Shown: piece by piece, positions 1 to 8,586 of the stretch
Numbering within the stretch: position 1 is the first letter of the stretch
Layout: every line of letters starts with the position of its first letter
From: Anabaena sp. UHCC 0187
GTDB taxonomy: Bacteria; Cyanobacteriota; Cyanobacteriia; Cyanobacteriales; Nostocaceae
Length of the DNA: 64,000 nucleotides
Direction: 5' to 3'
NCBI RefSeq assembly: GCF_009712035.1
Contig: NZ_VILB01000005.1
Span: 1 to 64,000, forward strand
The notes under the pieces: generated by a model
Told to the model about the DNA's origin: nothing
Seen by the model: only the letters and a program-made list of their open reading frames with translations
The model's database searches: none
Program-made: the position numbers and the translations under genes

Positions 1-463
1 ACGATAAGTTTTTGTTGTTTAAAATTAGGCAAAACATCACTCTTACTAATCAAATTAGAGAAAAAAGAGGTTATTTGGAAAAATTGCCATAAAAATTCCC
101 AAAAAACCCTTGATAATAAGGTAGAAAGATTCATAACTAAAAAAGTAATAGCAATAGTATGTAGTTGACTTAAACTAACTATAACCTATAGTAAATCTCG
201 ATTTTAGTGATTTTTAATGTGTGGTTTGGTTGCACTCTAAAACAATTTGACTACTCTCTTCTAACCTAGAAAATTGCTAATCTTCTTTTCTTCTTACTTC
301 GCGCTCTTCGTGTCTTCGTGGTTTATTAAATTAAAAATTCTTTCAGCACCAAGAGATAAACAAATGATTCCTATCTAAAATAGATATACCAGAACCATAA
401 CCTATATCCAATTTTAAACTAGAAATACTTGTTGGGAGGATCTACCTCCCAGGATATTTTATA
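1..463. other. AT-rich intergenic stretch without a recognisable gene
   Basis: No open frame with convincing protein character is visible on either strand. The stretch is AT-rich. Around 290-330 it contains a phrase of the kind that recurs between genes in filamentous cyanobacteria (CTTCGTGTCTTCGTGG-like). It lies downstream of the minus-strand MoxR gene. Confidence 0.5.
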
Positions 464-1372
464 TTAAGGAATAGACACAGATCGCAATAACCGTTCAACT
501 ATAGTTTTAGCATTTCGTCCCCCTCTAGGAATCAGACGATGACAAAGAACGTGAGGTGCAAGAAACTTGATATCATCAGGAAGAGCATATTCTCTACCTA
601 AAATAAAAGCCAAAGCTTGAGCCGCTTTTTGTAATGCGACACTACCACGGGGACTAACACCGAGAGTGATTTCTTCATCCTGTCTAGTAGTCCGCACCAA
701 TTCCAAAATATATTGTTGCAAAGATTCTTCTACCTTGACTTGGGAACAAGCTTGGCGTAATGCTTGGACTTCTTCTAAAGTAATACAAGGCTGTAAATCA
801 GCAACCTTTAAACCAGCTTGCAGATTTTGCAACATTTGCATTTCTTCAGATTCCGAAGGATAGCCCAAACTTAAAGACAGCATAAACCTGTCCATTTGGG
901 CTTCTGGGAGGGGAAATGTCCCTTGGTACTCAACGGGGTTTTGGGTAGCTATGACAAAGAACGGCTGAGGAACGGGACGAGAAACGCCATCAACTGTTAC
1001 CTGATGTTCTTCCATCACTTCCAACAAAGCTGACTGGGTACGGGGTGTAGCGCGGTTGATTTCGTCAGCTAGGAGGACGTTAGCAAAGATGGGCCCTGGT
1101 AAAAATGTAAATTCGCCACTTTTAGGATTCCAAATATTTGTGCCGGTAATATCCGTAGGGAGTAAGTCAGGGGTACATTGTAACCGTTGAAATTTGCCAT
1201 CTACAGAACGGGCTAGGGATTTGGCTAAAAGGGTTTTACCAACACCGGGAACATCTTCTAATAAAGCATGACCACCACCAAGTAAAGCTACTATAACTAA
1301 GCGGATAGCTTCATGTTTACCAACGATGGTACGAGCCAAATTTTGTGTTAAAGCGTCAATTTTTTCTCTCAT
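464..1372 (-). CDS. MoxR-family AAA+ ATPase
   Basis: A 302-residue AAA+ ATPase of the MoxR group. These are chaperone-like ATPases that usually act with VWA-domain partners in metal-centre insertion or complex maturation. Walker A is GVGKT (about residues 43-47), Walker B is VLLADE (99-104), and the sensor-1 stretch is ATQNP (142-146). The C-terminal lid carries the SPRG signature of the family. The open frame extends 26 codons further upstream, but that part (ILHLPPICC...) is unlike the family, so the ATG at 1372 (MREKIDAL) is chosen. No VWA or DUF58 partner is visible in the window, although one could lie beyond the left edge. Family assignment is secure; the client is unknown. Confidence 0.9.
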   Translation of the reverse strand: MREKIDALTQNLARTIVGKHEAIRLVIVALLGGGHALLEDVPGVGKTLLAKSLARSVDGKFQRLQCTPDLLPTDITGTNIWNPKSGEFTFLPGPIFANVLLADEINRATPRTQSALLEVMEEHQVTVDGVSRPVPQPFFVIATQNPVEYQGTFPLPEAQMDRFMLSLSLGYPSESEEMQMLQNLQAGLKVADLQPCITLEEVQALRQACSQVKVEESLQQYILELVRTTRQDEEITLGVSPRGSVALQKAAQALAFILGREYALPDDIKFLAPHVLCHRLIPRGGRNAKTIVERLLRSVSIP

Positions 1373-1567
1373 GCAGTACCTGGGGGGAAATGTAGAAGAA
1401 GTATAAAGTATAAAAAACTTACAGCAGATTGGAGGTAAATGAAGTATCAAATTTCAAATATCAAGTGGGTTTAACTCCTGAGTCCTGAATACTGACTCCT
1501 AACTCCTGCCGTATTTTCTACTTTAACCTTTCCTACAGTATTCCCACTGAACATTACCAATCCAGCA

Positions 1568-2587
1568 TTAGAAATTAAAAATTTCTAATGCTGCTGTACA
1601 GTCAAGTTGAATTTGGTTTTTTAGAGCTTCCAGGGAAGGAAATTTCTGTTCGGGGCGCAAAAATTTTACTAACTGCACTACCAAATTTTTTCCGTACAAA
1701 TCACCAGACCAATCTAACAGATGTACTTCCACATGGGTATCTATACCGTTAACAGTGGGACGGTTGCCGATATTCATCACCCCTACGTGCTGAGTAGGCG
1801 CGATATCCGGTGTTTGGTTAGGGATAATTACCTCAATAGCATAAACACCATAATGGGGTAAAAATTTATCTTTTGGTAGTTGAATGTTGGCGGTAGGGAA
1901 GCCAATAGTTCTCCCTAATTTTTGACCTGTTACTACTACACCTGTGAGGCTGTAAGGTCTTCCCAGGAGACGATTTGCTTTTTGAATATCACCTGTTTCC
2001 AAACTTTCCCGAATTAATGAAGTGCTGATGCGAGTATCATCTGCTGTGGATAAGTTGTCTGTATCAGTTTGTATAGGAACTATTGTCACAGGTATATTAT
2101 ATTTTGCCGCGAGTATTTGCAAATCTTGAGCAGTACCCATGCGCTTTTTGCCAAAACAAAAATCTTGGCCAACGCTAATTTGTTGACATTGCAGTTGTTG
2201 GACAAGGATTTTATCTACAAATTCTTCCGGGGAAAGGGCAGATAATTCTCTATCAAAAGGCAATAATACCAATTGCTCTACCCCAAGCGATCGCAATTGT
2301 TGAACTTTTTCATCCAGTGGTGTTAACAAATCACGGGGAAGTCCCGTAAAAAACTCATGGGGATGGGGATCAAAGGTGACAACGGTTGAGTATGGGCGGG
2401 GATTTTTTTGGTCTGAAGGGGCTGAATTTTCGCCACCTCCTGCTGACTGCAATACTGGCTGAATTACTCTTTGATGACCAAGATGAACACCATCAAATTT
2501 GCCAAGAGCAACAGCAGTTGGTGTCAGCAGTCCTTCTGTGGAAGAAGCAACCCATACAGAACACCCATTTTGAGACAAATTTAACAC
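1568..2587 (-). CDS. ribF: Bifunctional riboflavin kinase / FAD synthetase
   Basis: RibF makes FMN from riboflavin with ATP and then adenylates it to FAD in the cytoplasm. The N-terminal nucleotidyltransferase domain shows GKFDGVHLGH at residues 29-38. The C-terminal flavokinase domain starts near residue 205 and contains GRTIGFPTANI. The length of 339 aa is slightly longer than usual because of about 20 extra N-terminal residues. The start used here is GTG at 2587, and no ATG lies between it and the conserved core. The upstream rsmG gene is on the same strand about 100 bp away, so co-transcription is possible. Domain order and motifs match the family. Confidence 0.93.
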   Translation of the reverse strand: MLNLSQNGCSVWVASSTEGLLTPTAVALGKFDGVHLGHQRVIQPVLQSAGGGENSAPSDQKNPRPYSTVVTFDPHPHEFFTGLPRDLLTPLDEKVQQLRSLGVEQLVLLPFDRELSALSPEEFVDKILVQQLQCQQISVGQDFCFGKKRMGTAQDLQILAAKYNIPVTIVPIQTDTDNLSTADDTRISTSLIRESLETGDIQKANRLLGRPYSLTGVVVTGQKLGRTIGFPTANIQLPKDKFLPHYGVYAIEVIIPNQTPDIAPTQHVGVMNIGNRPTVNGIDTHVEVHLLDWSGDLYGKNLVVQLVKFLRPEQKFPSLEALKNQIQLDCTAALEIFNF

Positions 2588-2690
2588 TTGGATTCGGGAA
2601 TTTTAGGTTTATTGTCGCTATCAGCGTTGACGCTCTCACGCTGTTAGATATCTAATCACCAATCTAATCTAAAATCGAGGAATCCGTTGA

Positions 2691-3446
2691 TTAAATTGGT
2701 TTTTGATTAGGTATCCCAACCCCACGGGGAAAACTAATTGGTGTGTTGGTTACTTTTCGTAAATAAAGGCAATGACGAATGCTATTACTCAAGGGAGTGG
2801 AAAATTCTTCAATTAGTTCAATTACGCCACCCAATTGTTCAACAGCAGTTTCTAGACTTTCATTTTCTGCTTGAGTCCAAGTACCACGATAAATTACCGC
2901 TAAACCGCCTTTTTTTACCAAAGGTAAGGCATATTCAGCACAAGCAGAAACATTACTCACAGCCCGAATTACCGCTAGATCATATTGTTGTCGATGTTGA
3001 ATTTGTTGACCAATTTCTTCGGCTCTCCCCAGTAAAGTTTTGGCATTAGTAAGAGCAAGTGCCGATAAAATTGTCTCAATAAAAGTAATTTTCTTACCCG
3101 TAGAATCTAAAAGTGTAACTTGGGAATTGGGAAAAATTAGAGCAATGGGAATACCAGGAAAACCCGCACCCGTACCAATATCAATTATCCGCTTACCCTT
3201 TTCAATACCGGGGATAAATTGTTGTTTTGGGCAAATTCCGCGCAAAGAATCCCAAAGATGTTTTTCCCAAAATTCTTCCGGTTCAGTAATGCGAGTCAAG
3301 TTAAGTTGACGATTTCCGGCAATGATTAATTGATAAAGTTGTTGAAATTGGTTTTCTTGTAGTTCCGTTGGTTGCCAATTCAGAGTTTTTTGCCATATTT
3401 CTCCCATTTCTGGCAAATTATTGATGGGTAAAGATTCTATATTCAT
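2691..3446 (-). CDS. rsmG: 16S rRNA (guanine-N7) methyltransferase RsmG
   Basis: RsmG (GidB) uses S-adenosylmethionine to methylate N7 of G527 in 16S rRNA. The SAM-binding motif IIDIGTGAGFPGIPIA lies near residues 87-102, followed by the acidic strand VTLLDS typical of RsmG. The protein is about 251 aa, a normal length. A GTG one codon upstream (3449) is possible, but the ATG at 3446 is preferred. It is followed on the same strand by ribF. Confidence 0.93.
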   Translation of the reverse strand: MNIESLPINNLPEMGEIWQKTLNWQPTELQENQFQQLYQLIIAGNRQLNLTRITEPEEFWEKHLWDSLRGICPKQQFIPGIEKGKRIIDIGTGAGFPGIPIALIFPNSQVTLLDSTGKKITFIETILSALALTNAKTLLGRAEEIGQQIQHRQQYDLAVIRAVSNVSACAEYALPLVKKGGLAVIYRGTWTQAENESLETAVEQLGGVIELIEEFSTPLSNSIRHCLYLRKVTNTPISFPRGVGIPNQKPI

Positions 3447-3449
3447 CAC

Positions 3450-3769
3450 TATTTAATAAATTTTTTGCGTTCTTATGGGTAAATTTGTGTTTTTTGAGCG
3501 AACAGGGAACGGGCAACAGGGAACAGAAAAAAACTCATGTTTAAAAATATGAGATGGAAATAATGACACTGTTTTTTTTGGTGCTACGCATCTTTTAAAA
3601 ACATCTTTTTCTTAACTGAGTTTTAAACTGGTGTCAATGAGTGATTCTTATCTGTTCCCTTGTTTAGGAGGAGTGGGTAGGGGTTTAGCACTGCTAAACC
3701 CCTACAAATATAGGTTTTTCGTAATTTCGTAAAAGTCCATTTCCCAACCGTGTTTAGTATATCCCAAGA
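3450..3769. other. Intergenic spacer between the amylase and rsmG genes
   Basis: No coding frame is supported. The stretch holds a perfect palindrome at 3677-3705, listed separately, and low-complexity phrases of the GGGAACAGG type near 3505-3530 that recur between cyanobacterial genes. Confidence 0.5.
3677..3705. repeat. Perfect 14-bp palindromic repeat with a 1-nt centre
   Basis: GTAGGGGTTTAGCA at 3677-3690 is followed by a single C and then its exact reverse complement at 3692-3705. Palindromes of this GTAGGGG...CCCCTAC type are dispersed in many cyanobacterial genomes. It lies upstream of rsmG and downstream of the amylase gene on the minus strand, so it could also act as a hairpin terminator. 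No clean T tract follows. Confidence 0.7.
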
Positions 3770-5692
3770 CTACTTACCCACAGCCCAAGTATCACGCCAT
3801 TTAACAGTACCTTCTTTGGCAATTACCCAACGGCGATTTACGAGATTTTCCCGCAGCGGTGCTTGCCCTTCTCTCCATATAGCATACTTGTAACTAATTA
3901 AGTTACCTGTACTCTCATCAAAGGGAATCTCCGCAAACCAAGTATTAGCGTTGATGTACTCTAGGGGATATGCCTTGGTAATATCCCAGTTACCCAACTC
4001 TGGACAGTCTCCAGTCACCACAATAGTTTCTCCTGGTTGGGTATTCACGCCATTGAGTTGGACACGGACAATAGTTTCCCCATTGATGCGTTCTCCCACG
4101 CGGCTAAATACAATTACTCCCCGTTCTTCCAGTTGCAAATTATCAATCTTACCATTTTTAACTTCATACTTGTTGCGAGTCACTACACAAGTATATTCAC
4201 CGTCGGGTAGTTCAACTTCTACTTCTGGGAGAGTCACTTCTCCTCCTCGGTTGAGTGCTACAAAACACAAAGAATCACGATAACGGCGCACATAGCAATA
4301 AACGTCAGGTGTGAGGTATTTTGGCCATTGGCTACCCATAGCTATGGCAGGATTTAGCCGCCGCAAACCAGAAAGTAGTCTGATAGTGCGATAAATTTCT
4401 GTATCGTGATCCCATTTTTCCATCATGGGACGATTGTAGGGATCGTTACCGCCATCAGTATCGTCGTGCAGATACTGTTCTGTGCCGTAATAGATGCAGG
4501 GAATACCGCGAGAGGTCATAATTAGAGCGATCGCCACTTTCAGCATCGCTGGATCAGAATTTAGCGATTGAAACCGGGACATATCATGGTTATCAATGAA
4601 AGTGACTAACTCAGTCGCCCCGTTGTAAGCATGGTCTTGATCAAAGATAGTTTGAATTGCTTGGAATCCGTCTTCAGAACCTTGTCCCAGTGCCGCCCGA
4701 ATCGCCGTACACAGGCCAAAATCTAAAATAGACATCCCTGAATGATTCGCAAATTCAACCGAGTCAATATCACAAGGATGATTATAAATCCATTCCCCAA
4801 AAATAAACACATCTGGCTTGTGATTCATCATCTCGCCAGTAAATTCTTGCCAAAACCAGATTGGCATATGCTTGACAGTATCTACCCGCAGTGCATCCAC
4901 ACCTCGATCTAACCATTGTTTAATCGCTGACTTGATGTACTGACGATATTCACTATTGTTTTCATTGAATGTAGCTAAACCCGCTAATTCACAGTTCTGC
5001 ACTTGCCATTCATCTTCCCAATTTTGCACTTCCCCATAGTGGTGATACCAATTATTGATATCGTTATTGAAGTCAGCAATTTTGACTCCATCATCATACA
5101 ATTCACCCTTACTACCATTAGTATCAGGGCTGCTATGGTTGCAAACAATATCTAATACCAACTTCATTTTGCGGTGATGCAGTTCGGCAACTAAACGGTC
5201 AAATGTTGTATTTTTGGCTTCTTGGGTACTATTTAAAGAAGCATCTTCTCCTTGGGCAATGTAGCGAGAATTTATGCGCTTGAAGTCTTTTGTCCAATAG
5301 CCGTGCATTGCAGCATTGCTAAAAAATAAATCTTCTACCTGTTCAAATAGGGGAGTTAACCACAGGGTTGTTATTCCCATTTTTTGTAAATAGTCTAATT
5401 TATCAATCACACCTTGCAAATCACCACCCCAATACTTACCCCAATCTTTGCCAGTGGGATCATATAGTTTTGAGTTAGCGCCTTCACTATTATTTGGATC
5501 ACCGTCATGAAAGCGATCAACTACAAGAAAGTAAATCGTTTCCTGGCGAAATTCGATATCTCTGGTATAAAGAAACTCTAGATCAATTTCTGTATCTGAT
5601 GTGGTTGCTTGTATAATTGCTTCTACGGATGTCTTTTCTGAACCTACTTTGTACTGTTCTGGTGAATACTGTGATCCAGGAATTTGTACCAT
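3770..5692 (-). CDS. GH13 alpha-amylase with C-terminal CBM20 starch-binding domain
   Basis: A 640-residue glycoside hydrolase of family 13, predicted to hydrolyse alpha-1,4-glucans such as glycogen or starch. The four conserved regions are present: DIVCNH (181-186), ALRVDTVKH with the nucleophile D271, FIFGEW with the acid/base E300, and FIDNHD ending at the stabiliser D370. The last 100 or so residues (VQLNGV...VVTGDCPELGNWD...) form a carbohydrate-binding module of family 20. No signal peptide is seen at the N-terminus, which suggests an intracellular enzyme acting on glycogen, although export cannot be excluded. The gene is monocistronic. The exact product pattern (alpha-amylase or another GH13 specificity) cannot be read from the sequence. 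Confidence 0.92.
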   Translation of the reverse strand: MVQIPGSQYSPEQYKVGSEKTSVEAIIQATTSDTEIDLEFLYTRDIEFRQETIYFLVVDRFHDGDPNNSEGANSKLYDPTGKDWGKYWGGDLQGVIDKLDYLQKMGITTLWLTPLFEQVEDLFFSNAAMHGYWTKDFKRINSRYIAQGEDASLNSTQEAKNTTFDRLVAELHHRKMKLVLDIVCNHSSPDTNGSKGELYDDGVKIADFNNDINNWYHHYGEVQNWEDEWQVQNCELAGLATFNENNSEYRQYIKSAIKQWLDRGVDALRVDTVKHMPIWFWQEFTGEMMNHKPDVFIFGEWIYNHPCDIDSVEFANHSGMSILDFGLCTAIRAALGQGSEDGFQAIQTIFDQDHAYNGATELVTFIDNHDMSRFQSLNSDPAMLKVAIALIMTSRGIPCIYYGTEQYLHDDTDGGNDPYNRPMMEKWDHDTEIYRTIRLLSGLRRLNPAIAMGSQWPKYLTPDVYCYVRRYRDSLCFVALNRGGEVTLPEVEVELPDGEYTCVVTRNKYEVKNGKIDNLQLEERGVIVFSRVGERINGETIVRVQLNGVNTQPGETIVVTGDCPELGNWDITKAYPLEYINANTWFAEIPFDESTGNLISYKYAIWREGQAPLRENLVNRRWVIAKEGTVKWRDTWAVGK

Positions 5693-6294
5693 AAAAAATT
5701 AAACATCCATGAAGATTAAATACGTGGTCTAAATTAAATATAACATAGCTTCTCAGGAAACCTCCTGAAGACGGATGTTTCAGTTTAATTCCACAGTATT
5801 TTTTTTAAAAGGATCAAGAGTATCTACTCTAATCTTGCTCCTGTCCGAAAATATCTTGATTTTTAGGTTTTAGGCTTGAGGTGTTGAATTTTAGGTTAAA
5901 TAAGTATTTCGGCTTAATACCATTATGTGTGTTAGAGTAGAGAAGTGAAGAAAAAAGCGACCTGTTCAGTCGTAAAGAGTAAAAATACTGAGGATGACTA
6001 TTAAGGTATAACCTTAAAAATTTAGTAATCATAACAATTCAATTCCCTTCCTGCCAGCGATAGGAATGAATGCATATATAACCCACATTTTAAGGAGCAG
6101 CACCCTTGAATTTGCGTGCAAAGGGGGCTTCTTGACTATATTTAGTCTGCACAATAAAAGCTGTTTGTGCTAGGAAACTGTCAGGAATGGTTTTGAATTA
6201 TAGGTGAAAAGTAGCGATACTCTCATTGACTGTAACGGTAATGCAATTTTAAATTCACGTAATCTTGATCTTGAAAATTAATACGGAGAATATT
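5693..6294. other. Intergenic region upstream of the amylase and csbD-like genes
   Basis: No gene is supported. A 67-codon minus frame at 5829-6032 (MITKFLRLYL...) has no recognisable domain and unbiased composition, and I treat it as chance. An 8-bp inverted repeat, AAACATCC/GGATGTTT (5701-5708 and 5773-5780), flanks a small hairpin, TCAGGA/TCCTGA. Both lie just upstream of the amylase start and could be regulatory, but I cannot support more. Confidence 0.45.
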
Positions 6295-6477
6295 ATGAAC
6301 TTAGAAAATCGGGCTAAAGCAACTGCCAAAAATATTGAAGGCAAAGTTCAAGAAGCTATAGGAAATATTACGGGAGATCCTCAAGCTCAAGCTGAAGGGA
6401 AGGCAAAACAAGTGGAAGCAAGCACTACTCACATTATTGAAAATGTGAAAGATGAAGTCAAAAAAATTATTGACTAA
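6295..6477 (+). CDS. CsbD family stress-response protein
   Basis: A 60-residue hydrophilic protein of the CsbD family. The pattern NRAKATAKNIEGKVQEAIGNITGD followed by a Q/A/E/K-rich helix is diagnostic. These small proteins are general-stress proteins of unknown molecular function and are strongly induced in several bacteria. The ATG at 6295 is preferred over an upstream frame start at 6265 because it begins the conserved domain and is preceded by an ACGGAG ribosome-binding site. A second, broken CsbD-like sequence lies 170 bp downstream. Confidence 0.9.
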   Translation: MNLENRAKATAKNIEGKVQEAIGNITGDPQAQAEGKAKQVEASTTHIIENVKDEVKKIID

Positions 6478-6645
6478 GAGGATATTTGAAAAGTTTTAGG
6501 CGAATCATATTCGCTTTTTAAACATCCTTCTAGAGTTTATTTTCCATGGAAGGTATAAATAAAAATCCAATTATTTATACTTTCTAGTTTCGCGCCCTTA
6601 GTTAATAGTCAATACCCTTTAAAAATCCAAAATTCGTAATTTACA

Positions 6646-6772
6646 ATGATTTTATTGCAAAAAATTCGTAAAGTATTACTAAACATTAGCCTAGTTTTGT
6701 TAGTTTCAACCTCTACAAGTTCGTAACACAATAGAAGATGTGAAAGCCAATGTGCAAAACATCCTCAACTAA
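6646..6772 (+). pseudogene. Broken CsbD-like gene: signal-like N-terminus and CsbD-like tail in different frames
   Basis: ATG at 6646 opens 26 codons (MILLQKIRKVLLNISLVLLV...) resembling a signal or membrane-anchor segment and ending at TAA 6724. Overlapping in another frame, 6716-6772 reads QVRNTIEDVKANVQNILN and stops. This closely parallels the end of the CsbD protein just upstream (THIIENVKDEVKKIID). The simplest reading is a membrane-anchored CsbD paralogue that lost its central domain by deletion and frameshift. The two halves are short, so this is an inference. Confidence 0.5.
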
Positions 6773-6911
6773 GAGATAGAAAGCCTCAATTTTACATCAA
6801 AAAAGCGAAATCTAAAAGCAGATAGATTATTGCTAAATTTTGACTGATTTAGAGGCAGATATTTTAAATTCCTTCGTGTCCTAATTCCAGCAATTATTGC
6901 TGATATCAACT

Positions 6912-7541
6912 ATGACTAACCCCCAAAATCCTAATCCTAATAATCGTGAAGATAATTTAACAAAGGGGAAAACATCCTCTTATAGTGACGGTTACTCTGA
7001 TGGTCGAGTTTCTGGAACAAACCTCAAAAACGAAGCACTACAAGCACGCGATCAAAACAATACTGCTGGCGGCTTGTTAATTGGTATTGGTATTACTGCT
7101 TTATTAGGACTAAGTGGACTTGCTTACTACTTCTGGGGGCGGCCACCAGCTATCAATCCGGTAATTGTTGTACCTGCTCCTGCTCAACAGCCAGCTAAAC
7201 AGACAACTATCATCGAAAAGACGAATACTATTGAGCGTGTTTCAGTACCAGCAGTTGCTACTGTTCGCCCACAAAGTGCGCCTAATGTTAACGTAAAAGT
7301 TGCGATTCCACAGCCACAAACACCTAAACAAGAAAAGACAGATATTAAGGTGATTGTCCCTAGTAATTCACAGCCTGCTCCCGCTGCACCGAACACGACG
7401 ATTAATGTAGCTCCTCCTGAATCATCCACGAAGACTTCAACACCTACCTCTAACCCGGACACGAGTTCAAAAACGCAAACATCTCCTAATACGCCTAAGA
7501 CTAGTTCAGATACAGGTACTCAAACGAATTCAAACCCATAG
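6912..7541 (+). CDS. Single-pass membrane protein with Pro/Thr/Ser-rich tail, unknown function
   Basis: A 209-residue protein of unrecognised family. The first 50 residues are polar and Asn/Gly-rich, with YSDGYSDGRVSG. One hydrophobic segment (GGLLIGIGITALLGLSGLAYYFWG) follows at about 57-80. The remainder is low-complexity Pro/Ala/Thr/Ser-rich sequence ending in repeated TS/NT motifs. The topology suggests a membrane anchor with an extended periplasmic tail. ATG 6912 is preferred over a TTG at 6897. The nearby CsbD-type genes raise the possibility of a stress-related locus, but nothing direct shows it. Confidence 0.6.
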   Translation: MTNPQNPNPNNREDNLTKGKTSSYSDGYSDGRVSGTNLKNEALQARDQNNTAGGLLIGIGITALLGLSGLAYYFWGRPPAINPVIVVPAPAQQPAKQTTIIEKTNTIERVSVPAVATVRPQSAPNVNVKVAIPQPQTPKQEKTDIKVIVPSNSQPAPAAPNTTINVAPPESSTKTSTPTSNPDTSSKTQTSPNTPKTSSDTGTQTNSNP

Positions 7542-7611
7542 CAACACGAGTCTAGGTTTCAACTTGGACGGGGTTTATGTCGAAAATAAGCCAACTACTT
7601 TTAAAACATCT

Positions 7612-7738
7612 AGGACTTACGCAAGTCTCACACTAAAAATTTGTTACAAGGTGCATCAGACATCAATAATCTGTTTATTTGCAGGATTTATACAGTCTAA
7701 CGCACCTTACCAATGTATGTACTAGTTGCGTAAGTCCT
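7612..7738. repeat. MITE-like element with 13-bp terminal inverted repeats
   Basis: AGGACTTACGCAA (7612-7624) is mirrored exactly by TTGCGTAAGTCCT (7726-7738), bounding 127 bp of non-coding DNA. Terminal repeats with this sequence are familiar from small non-autonomous insertion elements of Nostoc/Anabaena-type genomes. No transposase is inside, and no clear target duplication is visible (flanks CATCT and GACAT). It sits between the Pro-rich membrane protein and the convergent ABC ATPase gene. Confidence 0.75.
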
Positions 7739-7793
7739 GACATTTTCATGGATAATTAATCTTTTTCATCCCTTAATTTTTATTTAAACATTT

Positions 7794-8465
7794 TTAATTA
7801 ATCAGTACCTCCTGTTCTTTATTTCCTAAAGTCGCAGGATCAACTGATTTTAAAACCCCATGATCTAATGTCCAGCAATAATCAGCTATTGGTAACATAT
7901 CACCTGCATCATGTGTTACAACTAACAATGTCCAATCTTTTTTGAGTTTGGCTAATAAATTCACCAGTTGGCGACGCATTGACCAATCTAATCCCGCTGT
8001 AGGTTCATCTAATAATAATACATTTGGTTGACGAATTAATTGTACCGCTAAAGCCAAACGTCGCTGTTGTCCACCGCTTAAAGCATGGGGTGATGCAGAT
8101 AAGGATAAATGATCTAATCCAACTTCTGTTAATGCTTGTTTAACCTGTTCTGTTCCTAGTTCGGGATGTCCTAAGCGCAATTCTTCTAAAATTGTCCCCC
8201 CGCAAAAATGCCGTTCTGGAAATTGAAATACTAAACCAGCTAATTGTTGTAGTTCTTCGGCTATAAGTCCCTGTTCTCTCCAAAAAACCCCACCAGCGGT
8301 AGGATCAGCCAATCCAGATAAAATTTCTAATAAGGTGCTTTTACCCGAACCGCTAGGGCCAATAATTAAACCCAGTTTCTGGGGTGGTAATTCTAAATTT
8401 ATAGCTTGGAGAATTGCTTTTGGGCAGGCTGTGGGGTGATAAGTTAGATTTCTAAGATAGAGCAT
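7794..8465 (-). CDS. ABC transporter ATP-binding protein, CbiO/ABCI11-like
   Basis: A 223-residue stand-alone ABC ATPase. Walker A is GPSGSGKST (36-44), the Q-loop lies in VFQFPE (79-84), the signature is LSGGQQRR (129-136), Walker B is VLLLDEP (149-155), and the H-loop is THD near 184. The FQFPE Q-loop is typical of energy-coupling-factor ATPases. Cyanobacterial proteins of this kind are the relatives of plastid ABCI11/NAP14, which has been linked to metal homeostasis. No permease gene is adjacent, so the transmembrane partner must lie elsewhere. Substrate unknown. Confidence 0.85.
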   Translation of the reverse strand: MLYLRNLTYHPTACPKAILQAINLELPPQKLGLIIGPSGSGKSTLLEILSGLADPTAGGVFWREQGLIAEELQQLAGLVFQFPERHFCGGTILEELRLGHPELGTEQVKQALTEVGLDHLSLSASPHALSGGQQRRLALAVQLIRQPNVLLLDEPTAGLDWSMRRQLVNLLAKLKKDWTLLVVTHDAGDMLPIADYCWTLDHGVLKSVDPATLGNKEQEVLIN

Positions 8466-8586
8466 TTGTAAAGATTACCAAGTTATGAAAAATTTTGGTG
8501 GCAATAGACGTAATTTATAATTAACTATTTTGGCATTTTAGGTAACAGATACAACAATTTTAACCGTAATTATTCTGAGATTTGCC

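Noticed and set aside
5829-6032. 67-codon minus-strand frame
   Set aside because: No domain, no ribosome-binding site and composition like its AT-rich surroundings. Treated as chance.
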